The translations under genes were made by a program, and so were the position numbers. From Paenibacillus sp. HB172176 (GTDB lineage: Bacteria > Bacillota > Bacilli > Paenibacillales > Paenibacillaceae), in NCBI RefSeq assembly GCF_011947265.1, contig NZ_JAATHD010000013.1:62001-126000 (forward strand): a stretch of DNA of 64,000 nucleotides. The letters are read 5' to 3'. Position 1 is the stretch's first letter, and each line of letters starts with the position of its first letter. The notes beneath the pieces were generated by a model. The model was not told where the DNA came from. It saw only the letters and a program-made list of their open reading frames with translations, and searched no databases. This document shows, one piece after another, positions 1 through 10,158 of the stretch.

Positions 1-2855
1 CCCGAGACCGGCCGGTTCGACCAATTCACCGTGCTCTCGTCCCACTGCGCTCCGGCATAGCCTTTGAGCGACAGCGTGACCGCCTTCGACGGCGCCTCCG
101 GCACGTAGACATACAGCTTCGCCGTCACAACAGGATCACTTAGCGCGGACAAATCGACTCCCATGTAGGCGATTCGGTCCCCGCCGCCGGACGCGTTCGG
201 AATATCGGCTGCCTCGAGCAGCATAGCATCGCCGAAATTGCCCGACGGATCAAGCTCGTAGACGTAGGCGTCCTTCGTCACCGGCACCGTTATCTGCTGC
301 CCGCCGCTTCTCGCGATTCGCAGCAGATAGACATCCGTCGTGCCATCCGCGTTATAGACGAGCACGGATACGACCGACGAGCCGGAGCCTATGTCTATCG
401 GAGCGGACTCAGCGCCGCTAGGCACAACAGCGCCGCCCGCCTTGATGACGCTGGACATGTCCGAGGCCGTCGGCGTCAGCCGCAGCTCGTAGACCGATGC
501 AGGCACTGTCACCGTATACGAAGTTTGCTCCGGCGAGAAGACCGCGTTCCACGTCCCCGCATCCGTAACAAGTCCGCTCAACCCCGTGCGGGGGACAAGC
601 GCCGTCGTATGAGGCTCGTCATGCGCGCTCGCGTAATAGTAGCCGGGCAACGAGATTCGCCGCGGCTCGAAGCCCGCCTGTCTGCCGGACGCGATGGACT
701 CGGAGTTGAAGGCTACCAAGCCCTCGCTGCCCGTCGCGCCATTCACGTAGCGGCCGCCCGAATACGTGAACCGGCCTTCCACGGTCGCTCCCGCCAGCGG
801 CTCGCCCGTCGCATAATCCGCGACTGTCATAGAGGCGGAGGCAGAGCTGCCGTTATACGAGAGATTCATCTCCTTCACAATCAGCGGCAACAGATCCGTA
901 TGCTCGGTTGTAACAGCAGCCTCCATGGAGACGGGGCCGATATTGCCGCTGAGGTCCCGCGCCGCAATCTTGTAATAGTAGGTCGTATCCGGTAGCAGTC
1001 CCTTGTCCTGATAGGACAGCGACCTTGCAAGGCCGGCAATCGTATCGGCGGTCGGAGCGAAGCCGGGCTCCGTGCTCCGATATATGATATACCGATCGAT
1101 CTCCGCGTTGTCCCATGCCATGCCGTAGCTTAAGTTCACCGTCTGAAAATCGGCGGCGGATGCCGTCGGTCCACTCGACACGGCGGTTGGTGCTTCGCTG
1201 TCCGCCTCAGGCGACCAAGCCTCGCCGCCTTCGCCCCAGTAGGACGGCAGCAGCCGGTACGAGTCGTAATGGTGGACGGCAATGCCTCCGAACGAGCCCT
1301 CGCCGGCGAATGCAGCATATACCTTATCGAGCTCCGTCTCCATATGCGCGCGGCCTTCCTCCCAGAAGCTGATCGTCTCGGGATCGCCGCTGTTTGCGAT
1401 ATCCAGCGTCTCGACGCCAATGACGACGGAGTCCGGCTTGCCGATCTGGTCCGCGTACGCGATTTCGCCCGCCGCGCCGGCGATTATGCCGGCCGATCCA
1501 TCGGCTGTATCGCGATAATCCATAATGGAGATATAGTCCGAGATATCCTGAACATGCTGGGACAGCCATTTGGTCTGTCCGTTCCATGCAATGTCCGCGC
1601 CTTGCTCGGAGGAGTCGTACCACTTCGGAACCGCCGGCCCGAACGGCAGATTAATGCCCGCGGCGTCTCTTCTTGCGATCATCTCCGCCAGACCGTCCAG
1701 ATATTCGCCTTGAAGAAACTTGCTCGGATCCTTGAAATCCGGCGAAATATACGGCTCAATGTCCACGTTGACGCCGTCGAATCTCTCATCCGGCTCCGCT
1801 GCCAGATTGTAGTTCACGATCTGCTCCATCTCCCGCACCGCTTGAGGATGATAGCGCTCATAGGCGCCCATGTAGGCCGGGGAGGTGCCGCCCGCGATCA
1901 ACGCTTGAACGTACAGCCCGCGTTCATGCGCCCATCGCATGAACGACTTCAGTTCGTCCTCCTGCTCCTCCAGCGCCCGATATCCCGCATAGCTGCCTAC
2001 GGCAAGGTACAACGTCGTCACCTCGTCCGAATCGAAAGTTTCGGTGTCCGTGATGAAGTCCTCAAGCACCTCCCGTGAGCCGGGATTCAGCAAGAGTCTG
2101 TAGCTTTCGGGCTCCCAAATCCACATGGCCCGGTCTTGATGCGGCATGGAGAACGATTCATGCGTACCCGCGCCGACCTGGGCATAGACAGTCGGGCTGT
2201 AGCCGAACCGACCCGGAGCATTGCTCGCCCTCGCCTCCAGGGAGAACGTCTTGTCGCCTAGCCCCTGCGTCTTCCACTTGTATTCATAGTCCGAGCCTTT
2301 GAGCTTCGCATCCATCCACGGCCCGCGGTTTACCCGGACTTGAACAGTGGACAGAGGTGTGGCGGACGATACATGTACCTTCACTCGAACCTTGCCCGAG
2401 AGCGAAATACCTTCCTGGGGGCTGACGATAGCGACCTCCGGGGCGGCTGCCCCTGCATTGTTCACCTGCAGCAATACCTTGCCGCTCCAAACGCCGTAAC
2501 GTGTAGAGATGTCGAGTCCGCGGGCAGTTAGCTCGATGTCGCCGTTGTACTGCGAGGCATCGAGCGTATACGACCAAGCTCCTGCATCGTCGCCGTCCGG
2601 ATCCTCCATAGAAACGGCCGCCTGGCTTTGCCCGTTGATATACAGCCTTACATCGTATACGCCGGAATAAGAGCCGCTCACGACAACGTTCCCTCCGTCT
2701 ACAGCATCTCCGCTTTGCGGACTTTGTATAGAGACGAACGAAGCGGCAGCCTCAGCGCTAGAAGAGACGGCGAACGGACCGGTAAAAGCAAGCGCGATTG
2801 ACAACACGAGAAGCAGCCATATATGCGAAATACGAGCTGAAATCCATGCTTTCAC
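1..2855 (-). CDS. Secreted multidomain glycoside-hydrolase-like protein (N-terminal part, runs off window)
   Basis: Reading the minus strand from a GTG at 2855 gives an open frame to the window edge (951 codons). The start is preceded by AAAGGGTGA at good spacing. Residues 1-36 form a signal peptide. Two Ig/Ig-like beta domains follow (about 40-230), then a TIM-barrel-like region (about 242-545) with a VDIEPY motif near residue 365 that looks like a catalytic acid region, then a fibronectin type III domain (about 565-650), a cadherin-like beta sandwich, and the start of a DNRLRE/CBM96-like domain. It probably acts outside the cell on a polysaccharide; the substrate cannot be read from the sequence. 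It is the last gene of the minus-strand sugar transport locus, 129 bp after the binding protein. The domain names are recognised by pattern only, and the C-terminus is not visible. Confidence 0.8.
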   Translation of the reverse strand, partial: MKAWISARISHIWLLLVLSIALAFTGPFAVSSSAEAAASFVSIQSPQSGDAVDGGNVVVSGSYSGVYDVRLYINGQSQAAVSMEDPDGDDAGAWSYTLDASQYNGDIELTARGLDISTRYGVWSGKVLLQVNNAGAAAPEVAIVSPQEGISLSGKVRVKVHVSSATPLSTVQVRVNRGPWMDAKLKGSDYEYKWKTQGLGDKTFSLEARASNAPGRFGYSPTVYAQVGAGTHESFSMPHQDRAMWIWEPESYRLLLNPGSREVLEDFITDTETFDSDEVTTLYLAVGSYAGYRALEEQEDELKSFMRWAHERGLYVQALIAGGTSPAYMGAYERYHPQAVREMEQIVNYNLAAEPDERFDGVNVDIEPYISPDFKDPSKFLQGEYLDGLAEMIARRDAAGINLPFGPAVPKWYDSSEQGADIAWNGQTKWLSQHVQDISDYISIMDYRDTADGSAGIIAGAAGEIAYADQIGKPDSVVIGVETLDIANSGDPETISFWEEGRAHMETELDKVYAAFAGEGSFGGIAVHHYDSYRLLPSYWGEGGEAWSPEADSEAPTAVSSGPTASAADFQTVNLSYGMAWDNAEIDRYIIYRSTEPGFAPTADTIAGLARSLSYQDKGLLPDTTYYYKIAARDLSGNIGPVSMEAAVTTEHTDLLPLIVKEMNLSYNGSSASASMTVADYATGEPLAGATVEGRFTYSGGRYVNGATGSEGLVAFNSESIASGRQAGFEPRRISLPGYYYASAHDEPHTTALVPRTGLSGLVTDAGTWNAVFSPEQTSYTVTVPASVYELRLTPTASDMSSVIKAGGAVVPSGAESAPIDIGSGSSVVSVLVYNADGTTDVYLLRIARSGGQQITVPVTKDAYVYELDPSGNFGDAMLLEAADIPNASGGGDRIAYMGVDLSALSDPVVTAKLYVYVPEAPSKAVTLSLKGYAGAQWDESTVNWSNRPVS

Positions 2856-2984
2856 GAGAAATCACCCTTTCGACTGAAATGAAATGAAATGGATAATCGG
2901 TCATGCGGCGGAGCTCCCGATAAGAGGAGCACCCCCTTCCGGCTAGAGGGGGGCGCATCCGCATTTGCATTTGCTATGCAAAAT

Positions 2985-4550
2985 TTACTTTAATTCAACG
3001 CCCTGCATGCGATCGTAAGCCGTCTTGTACGTTTCCAGCAGCTTGTCGATGCCGAGGTTTTTCATCTCTTCCACATACTGATCCCATTCATTCAGACTTC
3101 TCGAGCCGGTAATGAATTTCGCGAAGCTTTCGTCGCGATGCTTCTTGATCGCCTGCCCCGTCAGCGAGATGACTTCATTTTCGCTTTCCGTGAACGCCGG
3201 GCGAGGCTGCATAGCCGGAGGATCGTATTTGGCCGCTTCGGTATAAGCCTTCTGCAGATCCTCGGAGAACAACGACAGATGGGCGTCGTAATCGATCCAT
3301 GTATACGTGCCGCTGGTCTGCAAGCCCGTTTGCTTGCGCATTTCGGTCACGTCCGTGAATTGCGGCAAGAACTTGTTCGCGCCGCCTTCCTTGGTGAAGG
3401 TCTCGCCTTCGACTCCCCAGCTCGTAAGCGTGCGTCCTTCTTCGGAGTAGAAAAAGTCCATGTATTGCATAATGTCCTTGATGTTCTTCGAGGTAGATGC
3501 AACCGTCAATCCGCCTACCATATAGTGGAAGTACGGGTTTTGCTGCTTGCCGCCGGGCAGTCCCGCGGGAGGAGCCATGAACTGCATGTTATAGTCGGGA
3601 TTCTCCTTCTGCATAGCGTTGTTGAAGAAGTCGACTCGGCTGATATAGTCGATCGTCACGAAGGCTTGACCGTTCGACATCATATCCTGCCATTGCTTGG
3701 TTTGCAGAGAGAGGAAGTCTGGAGGGATCAGCCCCTCATCGTAAAATTTCTTCCACATCGACACCATCGCTTTGTAGTTGTCCTCGATCGGTCCGTACCG
3801 ATATTCCTTCGCGTCGAAATCGTAGTAGGCGCCCTCGCCCGTCTCGAAATTGACCGTCATGTTCGTATTCATCTCGTCCGGAATCTGGCCGTAGCGAATC
3901 GACAACGGGTAGCTGTCCGGGTATTTCGCCTTCAGCGTCTTGAGCTCTTCGTACAGCTCGTCGTACGTTTGCGGCGCCTTCAGCCCTTCTTTCTCGAACA
4001 CGTCCTGGCGGTACAGCCAGATCATGCGATTCGTCTCGCCGAAGCCCTGATTCGGGAACATGTACATCTTCCCGTCAGAGGACAGGGCCGCCTTCGCTTC
4101 CTCCGGATACTGCTCCATCCACTTCTTCAGATTCGGCATGTCGTCGACATACTCCTTAATATCCACGAGCGCGCCGTCTTGGCCGAATTTGTTCGACTCA
4201 TTGCGGTTCGGCATGTACATCAGATCCGGCATCGTTTTGGATGCCACAACGAGGTTCAGCGACTCGCCCAGCTTGCCGGAAGGCGTCTGGACGTCGAGTG
4301 TTACGCCGGTTTTCTCCTTCAGCCAGGTCCAGATCGGCCAGTCCTCGGAATAAGGAAACGTTGGGTTGTTGTCGAGCAAGGCGGTGAACGTCTTGCTCTC
4401 CGGCGCGCCTCCTTGGCCGCTATTCGAGTCAGAGGTCGGCGCGGTACCGACGTTGCCATTTGTATTGTTATTGTTATTGTTGCTGGAACAAGCCGCCAGC
4501 AGCGAGATTGCCATAACCGCGGATAGAAGAAGAGCGAAAGCTTTTTTCAA
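2985..4550 (-). CDS. Extracellular solute-binding lipoprotein, LplA type
   Basis: About 521 residues. Captures a sugar or oligosaccharide outside the membrane for the two permeases encoded just upstream. The N-terminus is a lipoprotein signal ending in a LLAACSS lipobox, followed by an Asn/Gly-rich linker typical of large Paenibacillus family-1 binding proteins. The start is taken as TTG 4550, because AAGGAG lies 9 nt before it; the earlier in-frame TTG at 4559 directly abuts that site and is too close. Length fits the LplA group (around 500 residues). The ligand is not readable, but the downstream secreted glycosidase suggests products of its polysaccharide. Confidence 0.9.
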   Translation of the reverse strand: MKKAFALLLSAVMAISLLAACSSNNNNNNTNGNVGTAPTSDSNSGQGGAPESKTFTALLDNNPTFPYSEDWPIWTWLKEKTGVTLDVQTPSGKLGESLNLVVASKTMPDLMYMPNRNESNKFGQDGALVDIKEYVDDMPNLKKWMEQYPEEAKAALSSDGKMYMFPNQGFGETNRMIWLYRQDVFEKEGLKAPQTYDELYEELKTLKAKYPDSYPLSIRYGQIPDEMNTNMTVNFETGEGAYYDFDAKEYRYGPIEDNYKAMVSMWKKFYDEGLIPPDFLSLQTKQWQDMMSNGQAFVTIDYISRVDFFNNAMQKENPDYNMQFMAPPAGLPGGKQQNPYFHYMVGGLTVASTSKNIKDIMQYMDFFYSEEGRTLTSWGVEGETFTKEGGANKFLPQFTDVTEMRKQTGLQTSGTYTWIDYDAHLSLFSEDLQKAYTEAAKYDPPAMQPRPAFTESENEVISLTGQAIKKHRDESFAKFITGSRSLNEWDQYVEEMKNLGIDKLLETYKTAYDRMQGVELK

Positions 4551-4614
4551 ATGAACCAACTCCTTAGAATGATGTGAGTGCGATTGTGCCTTGCTTCCCG
4601 AAGCGGCATCGGCG

Positions 4615-5484
4615 TCAGCCCTTGACCGCTCCGATCATAGCCCCCTTGACGAAATACTTCTGAATGAAAGGGTACACCATAAGAATCGGCAGCGACGAGA
4701 CCATGATAGTCGCGTACTTTAAAGATTCTTCGACAATCTGATTATCACCTCCTATTGTAGTGACGTCTCCCGAGGCGACGCTGCCGGCTAGCACCAGATT
4801 CCGCAAGAGCACCTGAAGCGGGAACAGGTCCGGCGTGCGCAGGTAGAGGAGCGGGAAGATGAAATTATTCCACAAGCCCACTGCGTAGAAGAGGGCGATT
4901 GTAGCAAAGGAAGCTTTGGACAGCGGCACGATAATGCGCAGGAAGATGCCGATATCGTTCAAGCCGTCGATGCGTCCGGATTCCTCCAGCTCCTTGGGGA
5001 TGCCGGAGAAGAAGGTTCGCATCAGGATCAGATTCCAGGTGCTGACCGCTCCCGGAAGGACCATGCCCCAGATCGTGTCGACAAACCCGAGGGAGCGGAC
5101 GACGAGGAAGGTCGGAATCATGCCGCCGCCGAAGAACATCGTGAAGACGATCATCATCATCAAACTCTTGCGGAAGGCCATATTTGTCCGGGACAGCGCA
5201 TAGGCGCCCATCGAGGTGACGATAAGGGCAATCGAGGTGCCGACTGCCGTGTAGATGATCGTGTTTTTGATGGCATTCCACATTTTCGGGTCGCCCAGCA
5301 CGATCTCATACATGTTGAAATTCAAGCCTTGTGGCCAAAGCGTCACCTCGTTCTTCATGACATGCACGTCGTCGCTGAGCGAAACCGCGAGCATGTGAAG
5401 GAACGGAAACAGCGTCACGACGACCACGAGCAGCAGGAAGGTCGTGCTTGCGACCGGGAACAGACGTATTCTTCGTTGCAACAT
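4615..5484 (-). CDS. Sugar ABC transporter permease, LplC type
   Basis: 289 residues with six predicted membrane helices. The EAA loop (EESGRIDGLNDIGIFLRIIV, about residues 185-205) contacts the ATPase. The protein ends in KGAMIGAVKG, the usual LplC-type tail. ATG start with AAGGAGG about 9 nt before it. It lies 17 bp after the LplB-type permease and 64 bp before the binding protein, so the three form one operon. No ATPase is encoded here; LplABC-type systems normally share a multitask ATPase (MsmX type) encoded elsewhere, which is family knowledge, not seen here. Confidence 0.92.
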   Translation of the reverse strand: MLQRRIRLFPVASTTFLLLVVVVTLFPFLHMLAVSLSDDVHVMKNEVTLWPQGLNFNMYEIVLGDPKMWNAIKNTIIYTAVGTSIALIVTSMGAYALSRTNMAFRKSLMMMIVFTMFFGGGMIPTFLVVRSLGFVDTIWGMVLPGAVSTWNLILMRTFFSGIPKELEESGRIDGLNDIGIFLRIIVPLSKASFATIALFYAVGLWNNFIFPLLYLRTPDLFPLQVLLRNLVLAGSVASGDVTTIGGDNQIVEESLKYATIMVSSLPILMVYPFIQKYFVKGAMIGAVKG

Positions 5485-5501
5485 TTAGCTTATCCTCCTT
5501 G

Positions 5502-6476
5502 CTACCATATACTTGTTTCGCTGAAGCGCCGGCTGATGGTGTTGGCGGAATAGATGAAGATCAGGCTGATGATGCCCATGAACAGGTCGATTGCGGCGCC
5601 GTAGCTGAAGTTGCCCTGCTCCATGCCGACCCGGTACACGTAGGTGCTGATAATATCGGCCGTATCGTAGATAGCCGGATTCTGCATCAGGAACACCTTC
5701 TCGAAGCCAATCTCCAGAATCGAGCCGATGTTCAAAATAAGCGTAATGACGATCGCGAACGAGATGCCTGGCAGCGTTACATGCCACAGCTTGCGCATCC
5801 GACTGGCTCCGTCGATGCTGGCCGCTTCGTAAAGCTGCGGATCGACCGCGGTGAGCGCCGCCAAATAAATAATCGTTTCCCAGCCGATATGCTGCCAAAT
5901 TTCCGACAGAACATAGATGCCCCGGAAGAGTCCCGGCTCGTTCATGAAGTTGATCGGCTCGAAGCCGAGCGCGGAGATCATCTCGTTAATAAATCCGCCC
6001 GTCGGCGACAGGAACATGATGACCATGCTCGCGACAATGACGTTGGAGATGAAGTGGGGCAAATAGCTGACCGTCTGCACGAACCGCTTGAAGGCCGCCT
6101 TCCGCACTTCATTTAAGAGCAGCGCCAGTATAATCGGAGCCGGAAAGCCGAACGCCAGATTCACGATTCCTAATAAGAAGGTGTTCTTCATGAGCAGCAG
6201 GAAGTCCGGATTCTCCAGAAACATCCGATAATACTTGAAGCCGACCCATTCGCTCGCCCAGACGCCAGTGAACAGGTTGTACTTCTTGAATGTAATGACG
6301 AGCCCGAACATCGGCGCGTATCGGAAGACGAGATAATAGATCAGGCAGGGCAGGAAGAGAAGCCACAAATATTTGTTCTGCTGCCACATTCGCCCCCACT
6401 TGCCGGGTCTGCGTCGCTCGAGCGCAAGAGGCTTCTCCGCGCCGACAACGCCAGGCGTCACATTTGATTGAGACAT
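5502..6476 (-). CDS. Sugar ABC transporter permease, LplB type
   Basis: About 324 residues; inner-membrane partner of the LplC-type permease. After an N-terminal cytoplasmic stretch come six helices and an EAA loop (EAASIDGASRMRKLWHVTLP). Start chosen at ATG 6476: AAGGAG sits 8 nt before it, while the ATG two codons upstream lies too close to the same site, and the longer open frame to 6563 has no ribosome site. First gene of the minus-strand operon, divergent from the AraC-type regulator. Confidence 0.92.
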   Translation of the reverse strand: MSQSNVTPGVVGAEKPLALERRRPGKWGRMWQQNKYLWLLFLPCLIYYLVFRYAPMFGLVITFKKYNLFTGVWASEWVGFKYYRMFLENPDFLLLMKNTFLLGIVNLAFGFPAPIILALLLNEVRKAAFKRFVQTVSYLPHFISNVIVASMVIMFLSPTGGFINEMISALGFEPINFMNEPGLFRGIYVLSEIWQHIGWETIIYLAALTAVDPQLYEAASIDGASRMRKLWHVTLPGISFAIVITLILNIGSILEIGFEKVFLMQNPAIYDTADIISTYVYRVGMEQGNFSYGAAIDLFMGIISLIFIYSANTISRRFSETSIW

Positions 6477-6832
6477 ACACATTTCTCCTTGATGTTTGGT
6501 TTGTGTTAGGAAACTTGACGAGATTAGCGTTAACCTTGTGATTGGAGTATATAACGCATTCATTCATGAAATAAATCCTCACATATGGCTATAAATCGTC
6601 AAATGATCGGAAATCGTGAGAGATGTGTATAAATGATGAAAAGTGCATATTGTCCGAGAGAGCGCACAGCTAGTATGATAGGATGTACCGAAGCAGGAAG
6701 GCTGGAGCCTTCCGCGATGCGCGAGGTTCCGGGAGCGCGTGCGGGCCGCGAAGAGAGAAACGGAGCATGCAGATCTGCGGATGAATCCGTAAATCTGCAT
6801 ACTCCGATGTCATCCGGGGGTGGGGGTCAACC
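6477..6832. other. Divergent intergenic region between LplB operon and AraC regulator
   Basis: About 356 bp without a convincing gene. It must hold the promoters of the minus-strand transport operon and of the AraC regulator. A TATACT-like -10 for the minus strand lies near 6550, but no clear -35 goes with it. No strong hairpin or operator dyad was found by eye. Confidence 0.4.
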
Positions 6833-9103
6833 ATGAGAGGATTGTCCAGGATCAAGAGGGGTTTTGCTTCGGGCACGCTGCTCGTCAAGCTGATGGCCAG
6901 CTTCCTTAGCATTATTTTGCTGCTTGCCGCATTCAACGTCTTTTCTTATCTATATCTGCGCAATAAGCTGTACGACGAAATTGTCCGGTACAACGAGCTC
7001 GGCATCAAGCAGACGGTGGAGAGCTACGAGAACCACTTCCGCCTGACTCAGAATATGATTCTCTCGCTCATCCAATCCGACCGCTGGATTGCCAACATCG
7101 GCATCTTAAGCAACGTCAAGAGCAACCACCGTTACGATAAAATAAACGAGGTCAAAACCGACCTGGCGGAGCTGTACAGAAATCCGTTCCTTCATATTGA
7201 AAATTTCATTCTCTATTTCAAGCAATCCGGTTATGTGCTTGAGAAGGAAGGCACCAGCAGCGCCGGAGATATGTTTTCCCGCTATTATGCGAGCAATTCC
7301 TATTCGCTTTCCTATTGGGAAGACTTGTCGATCGACAATTATGTGATGCGAATTCTGCCTGCCGCCGTCTTCACCGAGCAGTCTGTGAACAATGTTCGTT
7401 CGCTTGGCTTGCAGCTTCCGCTGGTCATGAAGGCCGCTCCGTACGAGGATGTGTACGGCATCGTCATGATGAATCCTCAGGAGCTGTATGGGGCTTACGC
7501 CAATACAGGCGAGCCGTTCTATATTCTCGATGCGGAAGGCCGCACGCTGTACACTTCGCATGATGCTGCCGAGATTCGAACGCCGGTCTCCTTCGTGAAC
7601 GGCATCGGTCATGAGCAGTACGACGGGAACTATTATTTCTACGCGCGGGGCGCGGACACCGGCTTCACCTATGTGCGCGTCGCGCCGACTAAGAGCATTA
7701 CCGCCGAAATGATGAAGCTGAACATTCTGCTCGTGACGCTCCTTGTCGCGGCAGTGCTCGTCAGCATCGCCGGCTCGGCTCTATTCAGCCTGAGGCTGAA
7801 CCATCCGCTAAGGCGCATTATCGCCATGCTGGAGCGCAAGCAGACCTTACCGCTGCCGACGAGCTCCATCAAGGAGTTCGCCATTATCGGCGACCGCATG
7901 AGCAGCATCATGGACGATAACGAGCAGATTCGCAAGGATCTCAGCCAGAAAAACTCGCTGGTTCGCCAGTATGCGTACACCAACAAGGTGAAGAATATTC
8001 CAATGAATCTGAATTTGTCCGAGCTCGAGGACGCGGTGCAGGTGAACGAGCCCTATGCAGCTGTCCTGTACGAAATCGGGTTCAAAACCTCGGATTCGGA
8101 ATATGTAGAGGAAATTCAATTGCTGAGAAAGCTTGTTCATGGCCTGTTCTCCAGCCTCGGCGAAGAGCCTGTCACGCTTCAGATCGAGCATAATCAGCTC
8201 ATGTCGCTGCTCTTCCAGCCTGGCTCCCAGAGCGAGGTGCTGCGCGTGCTGCAAACGTTGAAGGAGCTGCTTCAAGTCGAGGATTATCTCTGTCTGACGA
8301 TTGCCGTCAGCCCGGTTTATCCGGAGGACACGCCGGTCAAACACGCCTACGAGCAGCTCCTGGAGCTGCTCAAAGAGAAGCGGCTGAGCGGCGAGACGCA
8401 GATTATCGCGGAGCCGCGCTCCTCCGGTACGCGCGCGCTTCCCATGAAGATGACGCAGCGCGAGGAGCTGCAGGCGCGGCTGCTGTCCGGCAGCGAGGAC
8501 TCCGTCTTCGAGTGGGTGGACCGGTATCTTGAGCAGCTGACGAAGAAGGACGCCCCGGCGGCCGACTTCCGGGCCTACGCGCGGGGCGTCGCCGAGCAGG
8601 TCGAGAAGGCGCTTGCGAAGCTGAACGTGCCGGACGCGTCCGGTAATGGCGACGGACGGCCGGTCGACACGTCCGCGCTCGTTCGCTTCTACTCGGCGGA
8701 GCAGTATCGAGGCTGGTTCCGCAGGCTGATCCGCCCGGCGCTGTCCGCGATCCGAGCGAGGACGGAGGCGAAGGATCCGATTACGGCTTTCGTGACCGAT
8801 TATCTGAACAACCATCTACAGGAAGACATCAATCTGGATCTCGTGGCGGATAAGCTCAATATTACACCGGGCTACCTCTCGAGCTATTTTAAAGAAAAGA
8901 CCGGCACGAATTTCAGCGATTACCTGAACGATCTTCGAATTGGGCGCGCCAAGGAGCTTCTTGCCAATCTGGAGCTTCGCATCCAGGATGTGGCCTCCGA
9001 GGTCGGCTACCACAACGTCAATTCGTTCATTCGCATGTTCAAGCGCTATTCCGGCATTACGCCGGGCGAGTATCGGAAGCGGAACGCGGGGGGTTCAATG
9101 TGA
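6833..9103 (+). CDS. Membrane-bound AraC-family transcriptional regulator with extracellular sensor
   Basis: 756 residues. A first membrane helix (about 20-42), an extracellular cache-like sensor region (about 45-290), a second helix (about 295-320), a linker, and a C-terminal pair of AraC helix-turn-helix motifs (about 650-750, with DLVADKLNITPGYLSSYFKE and a second motif ending GITPGEYRK). This one-protein design is common in Paenibacillus next to sugar ABC operons, where it is thought to sense an extracellular ligand and switch on the divergent operon. That regulatory link is inferred from position. The ATG start has only a weak GGGGGTGGGGG-like site upstream. Confidence 0.9.
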   Translation: MRGLSRIKRGFASGTLLVKLMASFLSIILLLAAFNVFSYLYLRNKLYDEIVRYNELGIKQTVESYENHFRLTQNMILSLIQSDRWIANIGILSNVKSNHRYDKINEVKTDLAELYRNPFLHIENFILYFKQSGYVLEKEGTSSAGDMFSRYYASNSYSLSYWEDLSIDNYVMRILPAAVFTEQSVNNVRSLGLQLPLVMKAAPYEDVYGIVMMNPQELYGAYANTGEPFYILDAEGRTLYTSHDAAEIRTPVSFVNGIGHEQYDGNYYFYARGADTGFTYVRVAPTKSITAEMMKLNILLVTLLVAAVLVSIAGSALFSLRLNHPLRRIIAMLERKQTLPLPTSSIKEFAIIGDRMSSIMDDNEQIRKDLSQKNSLVRQYAYTNKVKNIPMNLNLSELEDAVQVNEPYAAVLYEIGFKTSDSEYVEEIQLLRKLVHGLFSSLGEEPVTLQIEHNQLMSLLFQPGSQSEVLRVLQTLKELLQVEDYLCLTIAVSPVYPEDTPVKHAYEQLLELLKEKRLSGETQIIAEPRSSGTRALPMKMTQREELQARLLSGSEDSVFEWVDRYLEQLTKKDAPAADFRAYARGVAEQVEKALAKLNVPDASGNGDGRPVDTSALVRFYSAEQYRGWFRRLIRPALSAIRARTEAKDPITAFVTDYLNNHLQEDINLDLVADKLNITPGYLSSYFKEKTGTNFSDYLNDLRIGRAKELLANLELRIQDVASEVGYHNVNSFIRMFKRYSGITPGEYRKRNAGGSM

Positions 9104-9528
9104 TGGAGGGTGGGGGGCTGTCAATTTATTGTGGATAGCGCCATACCAAGCGCCGTTTGAAATGCTGTACAAAGCGCTGTTTGAAATGCTAAACGGACAC
9201 CAGCGCCCTTAAACGCATCAAAAATCCTCAGTAGTCATTTTGACGGACACCAGCGCTCTTATTTGTAACAAATGGAGGAAAAAAAGACTGTTTTCCACGA
9301 AATAAGGTCTGTCGTGTCCGCCAAAATGGAGAATTTCCGTATTTTAGCCGAATAAGGTCTTTCAGGTCCGTTAGCGTTAGTCAGACTGCTTGAATGGTGT
9401 CAATCTGATGATTCTGAGGTATGGATTCAACTAATATTTCTTTCTCTATAGTCCCTGTTGGGAATGTTGGTTTTTATTGAATAAACAACACTGGGTGGAT
9501 TATAATGAGAAATATAGGAGGTGACAGT
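9104..9528. repeat. Intergenic region with short dispersed inverted repeats
   Basis: No gene is seen. CGGACACCAGCGC occurs directly repeated at 9194-9206 and 9244-9256. The block starting CGGACAC and ending CTTATTT (about 9244-9264) is mirrored as an inverted copy at 9301-9320 and again at 9351-9370 (AATAAGGTCT...GTCCG). These match in style the other GGACA/TGTCC intergenic repeats of this window. Confidence 0.6.
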
Positions 9529-10158
9529 ATGTTTAAAGAACGAGATGAACAAGTGCTATCGGAAACAGTCGCATTGTTGGAACATGAACAAAAATTGGAT
9601 AGCTTGAGTGTTGTTTTGAAAATGATGGTCGAGAGGACCCTGGCGCTATTGCATAAATCTACTGATTTTTTGGATGATATTAACGTTAGTATTCCTTCGG
9701 CAGACTTTTTTCAAACCTTTCACCAGTTGGACCAAGAAATTCGCAGATCCATTGAATCTAAGCAGATTCGAAAGGCGAATGAACTCTTGGTCGATTACAT
9801 TGATATTTTGCCTAGTTTAGTATCCGGAGGAAACCCGGAGCAAATCCGAAAGTTAATGTGGGCAGATATCATGTTTAAATCAGATCAATTTGCTAACATG
9901 TATGAGCAAGAACAGATGGAAATATATACGTCTTCTGAAGTTGCAGAGTTATTAGGTGTAACTGATCAGACGATTAGACGTTGGTGTGAAAAAGGCAAAT
10001 ATCCGGAAGCCTATCGGACAGACGGCGGTCATTGGAGAATTCCAAAAAAATACTTTAAAATCAGTCTAGAGGAAGCGCAAAAGCGAAAAATATTTGAGCA
10101 AAAACTAAGTGATTTTAACGCGTCGAACGGGGAGGTAGACGAGAGTGAGTGGATGTAA
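9529..10158 (+). CDS. Helix-turn-helix (excisionase/MerR-like) protein, likely antitoxin partner of a PIN protein
   Basis: 209 residues. The first ~130 residues are helical and not recognised. Residues about 132-180 form a MerR/excisionase-type helix-turn-helix (SSEVAELLGVTDQTIRRW, then a wing with GGHWRIPKK). Start chosen at ATG 9529 with AGGAGGTGA 5-7 nt upstream; the longer frame from 9505 lacks a ribosome site. The stop overlaps the GTG start of the downstream PIN frame. HTH-PIN pairs with overlapping ends behave as toxin-antitoxin modules in known families; the assignment here is an inference. The gene is visibly more AT-rich than the sugar operons. Confidence 0.8.
   Translation: MFKERDEQVLSETVALLEHEQKLDSLSVVLKMMVERTLALLHKSTDFLDDINVSIPSADFFQTFHQLDQEIRRSIESKQIRKANELLVDYIDILPSLVSGGNPEQIRKLMWADIMFKSDQFANMYEQEQMEIYTSSEVAELLGVTDQTIRRWCEKGKYPEAYRTDGGHWRIPKKYFKISLEEAQKRKIFEQKLSDFNASNGEVDESEWM

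Noticed and set aside
3138..4526. Long plus-strand open frame (462 codons) opposite the LplA-type gene
   Set aside because: It mirrors the real binding-protein gene, has no ribosome site and an Arg/Leu/His-rich composition typical of a shadow frame.
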